A DNA stretch of 18,230 nucleotides from Phycisphaerales bacterium (lineage in GTDB: Bacteria > Planctomycetota > Phycisphaerae > UBA1845 > Fen-1342): assembly GCA_022839625.1 (NCBI GenBank), contig JALHJL010000069.1:1-18230 (forward strand), read 5' to 3'. The notes below the pieces were generated by a model. That model was not told the origin of the DNA. It made no database searches and saw only the letters and a list, made by a program, of their open reading frames with translations. Below, piece after piece: positions 7,371 through 14,131 of the stretch. Position 1 is the stretch's first letter. The number at the start of each line of letters is the position of its first letter. Position numbers and translations under genes: made by a program.

Positions 7371-10352
7371 CTCATAACGTCGAACACCCGCCACGGCCGG
7401 CAGGTCGCTACAGGCGACTCGCCACGGCGAGCTTGGGCCCGACGCCACCGGAAAGGACTGCTCTTCTGCGTGCTCCTGGCGGCCGGAGCGCTGGCCGCGG
7501 AACCCGATCCGCGGGATGCGGACACGCGGCCCGCGACCCTGGCCATCGAGTCGGTAGCCGGGCCGGCCCGCATCGACGGCGCAGCGCCGTATCGAATCAC
7601 CTTGCCCGCCTCGGGTGCGGACTTCGGCGTGTGCCGATTCGAGCCCGTCGCGATCGAGCCGGGGCACTGGTATGAACTGAAGCTGCCTTTTTGCCAGAGT
7701 GCAGCGGAGAGCAGGGAGCACTTCTCGCTGGCCGCCATCTTGTTCACGTTCTACCACGGCGAGCAGCTTCTCACCGGACTGCAAAGTGTTCCGGGCCTGC
7801 GTACGGGAACGACCAGCGCTTTGTACCGCTACGTGCCCAGTGCCTACTGCCTGGCCGGTGGCGACGCCGGGCGCACGCAGGCCGAGTTCACGCTGACGTT
7901 CCGCGCGCCGCGCGAGGCGACCAATCTGCGCGTGGCCGTGCGAAGCTGGAAGAACACTCATCCCCTGCGCGTGGGGGTTCTTGAGCTGCGAAGAATCCCG
8001 TCGTGTCCCACGATGGTCCCAGTCCCGGATTTCTCGTTGGACCGCGCGCAGCTCGCGACCGCGGGAACGCCGCTCTTTCCAGACCTGGACGCGCCGGCGG
8101 AGCTCGGCCGGGACCTTCCGCTTTGGGGCAGCGTTCCCGTGATGCCGGCTTACCGCTACGAAATCCGCGGCGCTTTGTCGGCGCAGCCGGACGAGAAGCC
8201 CAACCGCGCCCTCGTGCGCGTCCGCTTCCTGGATCACGCCGGCGCGGAGTTGCCGGGCCCCTATCCCGACCTCGGTTACTCCGCGGACGTTGGCGCGTAC
8301 GGCTACCTGCCGACGGACCAGTCTGACACGACGTTCACGCTTCGGCTCACGCCGGTCGCGGGGGCCCGCACGGTGCGACTTGGATTTCAGGCCTGGTACA
8401 ACGCCGGCCCCGTGAAGCTCCACCCGGGCGTGGCCGTCTCGGCCGCCCGCCCGCCCACGCCGGACGCCGTCCTGGCGGCCTGCGGACTGTGGGACACGTG
8501 GACGACGGAGCCGCCGGGAGGGTTGTCGTCAACCGAGCGCGCACTCGCGCTGCTTGCCGCACTGCTGCGGAACTGGGGCCCACCGGGCGCGGCCGACCGC
8601 ACGGCGGCCGAAATCCTGGAGCACTACGTCGGCCCCGCGGACAGCGTGCGGCTCGTGCAACCGATCTACAACACGGGTATGAGCCTGGACGGCCCGTTCG
8701 TGGAACTGAGCAAGGAGGGGACTTTGCGGGTGCCCGGCTTCGCCCCTGTTCCACTGCCGGAGGAGCCGTCCTGGAAAGAAGATCCATTCCGATCGATAAG
8801 CTGGCGGCAACGGTATCAGTCGCTGTTCTGGCTGCTGGGCTTCACTTCCGGCCCGCAGACCGGCGACGGCCTGGAGCAAGTCGAGCGCTACTTGCGGTCG
8901 TGGCTGGCGGTGAACACGTGGCCGCGCTCCGTGGATGCGTATGCTTACGACGACCATGCCATCGCGATGCGTGCCGAGTTCCTGGCGGCGCTGCTGACGG
9001 CGCACCCCGACCTGAGCAAGGAACGTCCCGACCTGGCGGCCCAGGCTACCGCGCTGCTCGCCTTGCACGGGCTGCTGCTGGACGACCTCCTCGATAACCC
9101 GGCCTTCGTGGCGCACAATCACGGCCTCTTTCACGCGCGGGCTTTGCTGTGTACCGCGCTGGCCCTGCCGGGGGCGCCGTTCGCGCCGCACTGGCGCGAC
9201 CGGGCGTTGGCGCGTCTGGGGCAGCTCCTTGATCTGCTGTATCACGACGACGGGTTTTCGGTGGAGCAGGCCGCATCGTACCAGTTCATCGTCACGCGGG
9301 TGCTCGTCCGCACGTACCTGTCGTTGTACGACACGCAGGCGGTCCCCCGCGAGCTGCTGGACGCCATGTGCAGCGCGATCGCGCGGGCCCTGCGTGCCGC
9401 GGTCTGCCTGGCTCACCCGGATGGCAGCCTCGTCCGTTATGGAGACACGGAGGATTACGCCGATGCGCGCCAGGAGGTCAACGCGCTGGCGGAAGGGGAG
9501 CTGCCGCGGGCCTGCGGCGGGTCAGACACGCGCTGGCTGTGGCCGCAAGGGCAGTTCTGTGGTGCGCGGATCGCGACTTCCAGCGGCTACGCGATCTTCC
9601 AGTCCGGGCCGGAGGTCGCGAGCCGTAGCTACCTGTTCGTGGATTTCACGCCGCAGGTGTTCTCGCATGGGCACTATGACGCCACGTCCTTCGAGTACTC
9701 GGTGGACGGCACGAAGTGGATCGTGGACTCCGGCGGGCCGTATCGCTTCGACGATTCCTGCAAGCGTCACTACATCCTGAGCTCGCGCGCACACAACGTA
9801 TGTTTGCCGGACGGCCGCGAGCAGACGGATGGAGAGGCGTGGGTCGTCACCACCCAGGAAACCGCCGATTACCACCTGTTGGTACTCGGCACGAACGTCC
9901 ACGGTGCCGACTACCGGCACCTCCGGCGGTTCGTCGTTCTCCGGGACGTGCGGGCGGCGGCGGTGACGGACTTCTTCCGGAGGTCAGCGGGCGACGTTGC
10001 GCTGGCGGGTCGCCTGCAATTCGAGCCGGACGTGACGATTACGCTCGATGATCGCGACCTCATCACACCGATGCGCGGGGAGACGAAGCTGCTGGTCAGC
10101 ATCTGGAACCCAAGCGGTGCCCCCGTACACACCCGCGTCGCGCGGGGCGAGGGCGACTGCGGCCCGAACATGCAAGGCTGGATCAGCCGGCAGAAAGCGG
10201 TGCTGGAGCCGGCCCCCATGCTGGCGTATGAGACGCAGGACCACGCCACGGCCGAAGTGACCGTGCTCCTCGCGGGCGACGAGTCCGCGCAGGCGCGCCT
10301 GCGAACGATCGTAACGTCCCTGCCGTCGCTGGCGGCTGCGGCTGGGGATTGA
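7167..10352 (+). CDS. secreted heparinase II/III-like polysaccharide lyase
   Basis: This is a large exported protein related to the heparinase II/III and alginate lyase group, which cleaves uronic-acid polysaccharides by beta-elimination. A toroidal helical domain carries AHNHGLFHARALL (N651, H652). It is followed by the beta-sheet domain signature HGHYDATSFEYSVDG (H834, H836, D838), IVDSGGPYRF and SSRAHNVCLPDG. About 280 residues after the leader look like a beta-rich accessory region. A signal sequence is plausible at residues 92-111 (RRHRKG then LLFCVLLAAGALA, cleavage before AEPD). The start is unresolved: 7167 is the first ATG, yet it puts about 90 residues before the signal peptide, and there is no Shine-Dalgarno site. 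GTG 7332 is an alternative that still leaves a long n-region. The extra N-terminal residues probably come from inserted DNA. The exact substrate cannot be read. Confidence 0.82.
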   Translation: MSLPFGPACLDVGCGNGARVFPFWESGWVREVAAVGLRPHSKRKLPEQASFHRGDVRALPENTEPGRALITSNTRHGRQVATGDSPRRAWARRHRKGLLFCVLLAAGALAAEPDPRDADTRPATLAIESVAGPARIDGAAPYRITLPASGADFGVCRFEPVAIEPGHWYELKLPFCQSAAESREHFSLAAILFTFYHGEQLLTGLQSVPGLRTGTTSALYRYVPSAYCLAGGDAGRTQAEFTLTFRAPREATNLRVAVRSWKNTHPLRVGVLELRRIPSCPTMVPVPDFSLDRAQLATAGTPLFPDLDAPAELGRDLPLWGSVPVMPAYRYEIRGALSAQPDEKPNRALVRVRFLDHAGAELPGPYPDLGYSADVGAYGYLPTDQSDTTFTLRLTPVAGARTVRLGFQAWYNAGPVKLHPGVAVSAARPPTPDAVLAACGLWDTWTTEPPGGLSSTERALALLAALLRNWGPPGAADRTAAEILEHYVGPADSVRLVQPIYNTGMSLDGPFVELSKEGTLRVPGFAPVPLPEEPSWKEDPFRSISWRQRYQSLFWLLGFTSGPQTGDGLEQVERYLRSWLAVNTWPRSVDAYAYDDHAIAMRAEFLAALLTAHPDLSKERPDLAAQATALLALHGLLLDDLLDNPAFVAHNHGLFHARALLCTALALPGAPFAPHWRDRALARLGQLLDLLYHDDGFSVEQAASYQFIVTRVLVRTYLSLYDTQAVPRELLDAMCSAIARALRAAVCLAHPDGSLVRYGDTEDYADARQEVNALAEGELPRACGGSDTRWLWPQGQFCGARIATSSGYAIFQSGPEVASRSYLFVDFTPQVFSHGHYDATSFEYSVDGTKWIVDSGGPYRFDDSCKRHYILSSRAHNVCLPDGREQTDGEAWVVTTQETADYHLLVLGTNVHGADYRHLRRFVVLRDVRAAAVTDFFRRSAGDVALAGRLQFEPDVTITLDDRDLITPMRGETKLLVSIWNPSGAPVHTRVARGEGDCGPNMQGWISRQKAVLEPAPMLAYETQDHATAEVTVLLAGDESAQARLRTIVTSLPSLAAAAGD
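7389..7431. repeat. paired small hairpins flanked by a 9-bp direct repeat, just before the lyase signal peptide
   Basis: CGCCACGGC occurs at 7389-7397 and again at 7420-7428. Between and over the second copy are two adjacent hairpins: GTCGC (7404-7408) with GCGAC (7414-7418), and TCGCC (7419-7423) with GGCGA (7426-7430). The block ends about 24 bases before the hydrophobic core of the putative signal peptide and may be an inserted repeat that extended the N-terminus or hid the true start. Confidence 0.4.
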
Positions 10353-10470
10353 CCCGGGTTGCGACGGAGTTGCGGAATCCCCGGTCCGGCCGTTCCGAAT
10401 TCGGCACGCGCGCCGGCGGTCGGTGCGCATCGATGCCGGCGGCGCGATGCCACGTGCGGGCCGCTTCCGA

Positions 10471-10476
10471 TAGAAT
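10471..10476 (+). promoter_or_regulatory. -10 box (TAGAAT) of a probable leaderless mfd transcript
   Basis: TAGAAT at 10471-10476 ends 7 bases before GTG 10484, so transcription would begin at or next to the start codon. No Shine-Dalgarno sequence precedes the GTG. A clear -35 hexamer is not visible. The same geometry is found before the EamA gene. Confidence 0.4.
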
Positions 10477-10483
10477 CTCAGCA

Positions 10484-13400
10484 GTGGATGTGTTTGAGAC
10501 CATCCGCACTGATCCGCGCCTGGAAGAGCTGGCTCGGCTGCTGGGTCGATCCACCGGCGAGACGCCGGCGGTGCGCGGGGGGGCGGTGGCGGCCGAGGGC
10601 TTGTGGGGAAGTTCCGCGCCCATTCTGGCCGGGCTCGTCGCAGACCGGCTGAAACGGCCGCTGCTGCTCGTCACCGCCCACGCCGACGAGGCGGACGACA
10701 TCCGCGATGACATCGAGACCGTGCTGGGCTCGCCGCCTGAGTTGCTGCCGCAGCTCGATACGCTGCCGCAGGATGCGCTCGGCCCCGATGAGCTGGCGGG
10801 CGAGCGGCTGCGCCTGTGCCTCGCGCTGTTGGCGCAACGCGGCGGGGGAACGCCCGGACGTGCCAATGCGGGGACAGCGGGGCGTGGGAGCGAGGGAACA
10901 GCAGCGCCGCTTCGCATTGTCGCCCCGATCATGGCCCTCATGCAGCCGGTCCCGTCGGCCGAGGCGATTGCCGCCCGCTCGTTGTCCGTCAACGTCGGCG
11001 ACACCCTGGACCCCGACGCGCTGACCCGCTGGCTGAGCGAGCACGGCTTCCAGCACTGTGACGCGGTCGAGGTCCCCGGCGACTGGGCCCGCCGGGGCGG
11101 CATCGTCGACGTGTACTCGAACGCCCAGACGGACCCCGTGCGCATCGAGTTCTTCGGCGACGAGGTTTCGTCGATCCGGCTGTTTGACAGCGGGACACAG
11201 CGATCGTCGCATGCGCTCGCGTCGGTCCAGATTCCGGCCCTGACGTTTGAAACCGCCGCAGCGCCCCCTCCCCCTCCAAAGCGGAGGACAGGGAGGGGGT
11301 CGGATGACGCCGGACGTCAGCCTCCCCCTGCGCCCTCCCTGGAAGCGAGGGGGAGTTCCCCTGCCTTGCTAAGCGCGCGGGGGGAACCGACCACCAGCTT
11401 CCTTGCCCTGCTGCCGCCGGACACCATCCTGGCGTTCAACGAGCCCGGCGAAATCCAGGAGCTGGGCCGGACATATCTGCAACGCCTGGGCGACCGGACG
11501 GGCATCATCCCGGTCGACGCGATTCTTCGGCGTGCGAACGACTTCACGCAGTTGCACCTGCACCGCTTCACCGGCGTTCTGCCGCAAGCGGTGCGCTACG
11601 AGGTCTCCAGCCTGCCGCCTTTCGAAGCCAAGGCTGCGGACGCACTCCGCGCGCTGGCCAAGCTGGCGGCAACGGCCGAGGTGGTGGTGCTGTGCGACAA
11701 CCGCCCGGAGGAGCAGCGGTTTCGAGAGTTGCTGAGTGAAGCGCCGGCGCACAGTAGCGCCGGGCCTCCGTGTCCGGCGCCGGACCGCAGCGACGACCAC
11801 GTCGGGCCTGGAGATCCGACGCTCGTGGATCGCGTGCGGATTGCGATCGGCGTCCTGCATCGGGGCTTCCAGTGGGGGCGCACCGCGTACATCCCTCATC
11901 ACGAGCTGTTCCGTCGCTACCGCCAGCGTCGGACGCTTCGCCGCGTCGCGCCGGCCCGCCCCATCGACAGCTTCTTCGACCTGAGCGCCGGCGACCCGGT
12001 CGTGCACGCGTTGCACGGCATCGGGCGGTTTCTGGGCCTGAAGACCATCCAGCACGAGGACCGCGCCGACGAGTACCTGGCGCTGGAGTTCGCCGACAAG
12101 GCCGTCGTGCACGTCCCGATCAGCCAGATTCACCTCGTGCAGAAGTACATCGGGAGCTTCCACGGCCGGCCGAAGCTGAGCAAGGTGGGCGGGCTCGGGT
12201 GGAAGCGCACCCGGGAACGGGTCGCCGAAGCCGTTACCGACCTGGCCGCCGAGCTGCTGGCGATCCAGGCTCAGCGGGCGACCGAGGCCGGCATCGCGTA
12301 TCCCCACGACACCGCCTGGCAGCGCGAGTTCGAGGGCGCGTTCATCTACCAGGAGACCGAGGACCAGCTCCGCGCCGCGGACGACATCAAGGCCGACCTG
12401 ACCCGGCCGCGCCCGATGGACCGTCTGTTGTGCGGGGACGTCGGCTATGGCAAGACCGAGTTGGCCATTCGGGCGGCGTTCAAGGTGGTCGAGTACGGCC
12501 GGCAAGTCGCCGTGCTCGTGCCCACGACCGTGTTGGCTGAGCAGCATCACCAGACCTTCCGCGAGCGGCTGGCTGACTATCCGTTCACGATCGAGGTGCT
12601 GTCGCGCTTTCGCACGAAGAAGGAGCAGGCGGACATCGTCGCGCGGGCCCGCAAGGGACAAATCGACATCGTCATCGGCACGCACCGCCTGCTGTCGCCC
12701 GACGTGCGGTTCGCGGACCTCGGCCTGGTGGTCATCGACGAGGAGCAACGGTTCGGCGTGGAAGCGAAGGAGCGGCTCAAGCAGCTCCGCGCGACCGTGG
12801 AAGTGCTGACGCTGACGGCCACGCCGATTCCGCGCACGTTGCACCTGGCCATGCTCGGGCTGCGCGACATCTCGTCGCTGGCGACGCCGCCCCTGGACCG
12901 CCGGTCGATCGTGACGCAGGTGCGGACGTGGGACGACCGGCTCATCCGTGAGGCCATCCTGCGGGAGCTGAACCGCGACGGGCAGGTGTATTTCGTGCAC
13001 AACTTCGTGCGCGACATTCACCAGGTGGCGAATCACCTGCGGTCGCTGGTGCCGGAAGCGCGGTTCGTCGTCGGGCACGGGCAGATGGCCGCGCACGAGC
13101 TCGAGGACGTGATGCTGCGGTTCCTGCGCCGCGAGGCCGACGTGCTCGTCTCCACGAACATCATCGAGTCGGGCCTCGACATCCCGACCGCCAACACGAT
13201 CTTCATCGACCGCGCCGAGCGGTTCGGCCTGGCCGACTTGCACCAGCTCCGCGGGCGCGTCGGCCGCGCCAAGCACCGCGCGTACGCCTACCTGCTGCTG
13301 TCGCCCAAACACCCGGTGACCGACACGGCGGCCCGCCGGTTGAAGGCGGTCGAGCACTACAGCGAGCTGGGGGCCGGGTTTGAAATCGCCATGCGCGACC

Positions 13401-13993
13401 TGGAAATCCGCGGCGCCGGGAACATCCTGGGGGCCGAGCAGTCCGGGCACATCGAGGCCGTCGGCTACGAGATGTACTGCCAGTTGCTCGAACAAGCGGT
13501 CCGGCGGCTGCGCAATGAGCCGGCCGAGACGCACCGGCCGGTCAATCTCGACCTGGGCATCTCGGCGACTATCCCCCGTGCCTACCTCCGCGCGGACCGG
13601 CAGCGGATGGAAGTCTACAAGCGGCTGACCGCGTGCCGGACGGCGAGCGAGCTCGACGTGCTCCGCGAGGACTTGCGCGACGCGTTCGGCCCGTTGCCGG
13701 AGGCCGTCGAAACGCTGCTTGCTCTGGCGGAGATTCGCGTGCTGGCGGGTCCGTGGGGCATCCGCTCGATCGTGCTCGACGAGCCGGACGTCGTCTTCGC
13801 GATCGAGGACTTGCAGCAGGTGCAGCCGCTGTTCGCCGAAGGCCCCGGCTCACCGCGCGTGCCCGATCCGCAGACGATTCACTGGCGGCTGCCGCCGCGG
13901 TACCTGGAGCCGGCGACCCTGCTGGCAGTACTGCGAAAGCAGTTGGCGCAACCGGCACCGCGCGTGGCACACGCTGAGACCGTGAGCCATTGA
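10484..13993 (+). CDS. mfd: transcription-repair coupling factor Mfd
   Basis: Mfd is the DNA translocase that pushes stalled RNA polymerase off lesions and recruits UvrA. At 1169 residues it has full length. In order: a UvrB-like module (about 1-260); the RNA-polymerase-interacting CarD/RID-like domain with DPVVHALHGIGRFLG from about 504; a RecG-like translocase with Walker A GDVGYGKTE (K657), DEEQ at 752-755, TATPIPRTLH, and HQLRGRVGRAKHRAYAYLL; and a C-terminal TRCF domain from about 1023 (DLGISATIPRAYLR). GTG 10484 is chosen because family similarity begins there and a TAGAAT box precedes it. ATG 10433, GTG 10490 and TTG 10349 remain possible. Three in-frame insertions (residues about 120-142, 261-301 and 420-435) are low-complexity, repeat-like and absent from typical Mfd. 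All are in linkers of the N-terminal half, so activity is probably retained. Confidence 0.96.
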   Translation: MDVFETIRTDPRLEELARLLGRSTGETPAVRGGAVAAEGLWGSSAPILAGLVADRLKRPLLLVTAHADEADDIRDDIETVLGSPPELLPQLDTLPQDALGPDELAGERLRLCLALLAQRGGGTPGRANAGTAGRGSEGTAAPLRIVAPIMALMQPVPSAEAIAARSLSVNVGDTLDPDALTRWLSEHGFQHCDAVEVPGDWARRGGIVDVYSNAQTDPVRIEFFGDEVSSIRLFDSGTQRSSHALASVQIPALTFETAAAPPPPPKRRTGRGSDDAGRQPPPAPSLEARGSSPALLSARGEPTTSFLALLPPDTILAFNEPGEIQELGRTYLQRLGDRTGIIPVDAILRRANDFTQLHLHRFTGVLPQAVRYEVSSLPPFEAKAADALRALAKLAATAEVVVLCDNRPEEQRFRELLSEAPAHSSAGPPCPAPDRSDDHVGPGDPTLVDRVRIAIGVLHRGFQWGRTAYIPHHELFRRYRQRRTLRRVAPARPIDSFFDLSAGDPVVHALHGIGRFLGLKTIQHEDRADEYLALEFADKAVVHVPISQIHLVQKYIGSFHGRPKLSKVGGLGWKRTRERVAEAVTDLAAELLAIQAQRATEAGIAYPHDTAWQREFEGAFIYQETEDQLRAADDIKADLTRPRPMDRLLCGDVGYGKTELAIRAAFKVVEYGRQVAVLVPTTVLAEQHHQTFRERLADYPFTIEVLSRFRTKKEQADIVARARKGQIDIVIGTHRLLSPDVRFADLGLVVIDEEQRFGVEAKERLKQLRATVEVLTLTATPIPRTLHLAMLGLRDISSLATPPLDRRSIVTQVRTWDDRLIREAILRELNRDGQVYFVHNFVRDIHQVANHLRSLVPEARFVVGHGQMAAHELEDVMLRFLRREADVLVSTNIIESGLDIPTANTIFIDRAERFGLADLHQLRGRVGRAKHRAYAYLLLSPKHPVTDTAARRLKAVEHYSELGAGFEIAMRDLEIRGAGNILGAEQSGHIEAVGYEMYCQLLEQAVRRLRNEPAETHRPVNLDLGISATIPRAYLRADRQRMEVYKRLTACRTASELDVLREDLRDAFGPLPEAVETLLALAEIRVLAGPWGIRSIVLDEPDVVFAIEDLQQVQPLFAEGPGSPRVPDPQTIHWRLPPRYLEPATLLAVLRKQLAQPAPRVAHAETVSH
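10841..10908 (+). repeat. degenerate G-rich repeat insertion in mfd
   Basis: This in-frame stretch encodes a Gly/Ala/Arg/Thr-rich run (GGGTPGRANAGTAGRGSEG) between the conserved segments RLRLCLALLAQR and IVAPIMALMQPVP of the UvrB-like module. At DNA level it is a loose series of 7-9 base units built around GGGAACG, such as GGGGGAACG, CGGGGACAG, TGGGAGCG and AGGGAACAG. Typical Mfd proteins join the two conserved segments with a short linker. A dispersed repeat origin is inference. Confidence 0.4.
11264..11387 (+). repeat. multi-hairpin palindromic element inserted in frame in mfd
   Basis: Four consecutive stem-loops fill 124 bases of coding sequence. Stem 1: 11264-11272 pairs with 11291-11299 (9 bp) and CCTCC 11273-11277 pairs with GGAGG 11283-11287, giving a 5-base AAAGC loop and a 3-base bulge. 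Stem 2: TGACG 11305-11309 with CGTCA 11315-11319. Stem 3: CTCCCCCT 11322-11329 with AGGGGGAG 11348-11355. Stem 4: GTTCCCC 11355-11361 with GGGGAAC 11381-11387. The encoded peptide (about residues 261-301) is Pro/Arg/Gly/Ser-rich, unlike the flanking IPALTFE and TSFLALLPPD segments. It looks like a repetitive extragenic palindrome that landed in a tolerant linker. Confidence 0.75.
11741..11785 (+). repeat. GC-rich palindromic element inserted in frame in mfd
   Basis: The self-complementary 10-mer GCGCCGGCGC (11741-11750) is followed by ACAGTA and a hairpin of GCGCCGG (11757-11763) with CCGGCGC (11774-11780), around a 10-base loop. It encodes a Pro/Ala/Ser-rich run between RFRELLSE and the conserved LVDRVRIAIGVLHRGF segment of Mfd. 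The same compact stem-loop form is typical of dispersed extragenic palindromes. Confidence 0.55.
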
Positions 13994-14060
13994 TCCGGCG
14001 AGGGACCGCGCCCGCGGGACTCACTGCAGCCGGCCCCGACCCGCCTGCCGCTGATGCTCC

Positions 14061-14104
14061 ACAAAACAAACGCGAGAGCCGCCGCAGGCCGGCGACTCTC
14101 GCGT
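14061..14104 (-). terminator. hairpin terminator between convergent mfd and dockerin gene
   Basis: ACGCGAGAG (14070-14078) pairs perfectly with CTCTCGCGT (14096-14104). Inside it, CGCCG pairs with CGGCG after one mismatch, so the hairpin has about 14 pairs. On the minus strand the stem is followed by TTGTTTTG (complement within 14061-14069), the U-rich tail expected of intrinsic termination for the dockerin gene, whose stop is 28 bases away. It may also block mfd read-through in the other direction, but there is no T-run on that side. Confidence 0.7.
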
Positions 14105-14131
14105 GGAGAAGCGTCTGGCGGTCCCGTCACG

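Noticed and set aside
6842..8423. minus-strand frames across the lyase start (301 and 462 codons)
   Set aside because: They overlap the DUF35 gene end and the lyase antisense and show no family motif. The methyltransferase-like reading on the plus strand is the better explanation for the non-lyase part.
11369..13534. 721-codon minus-strand frame inside mfd
   Set aside because: It is fully antisense to the most conserved part of mfd and shows only compositional bias, no motif.
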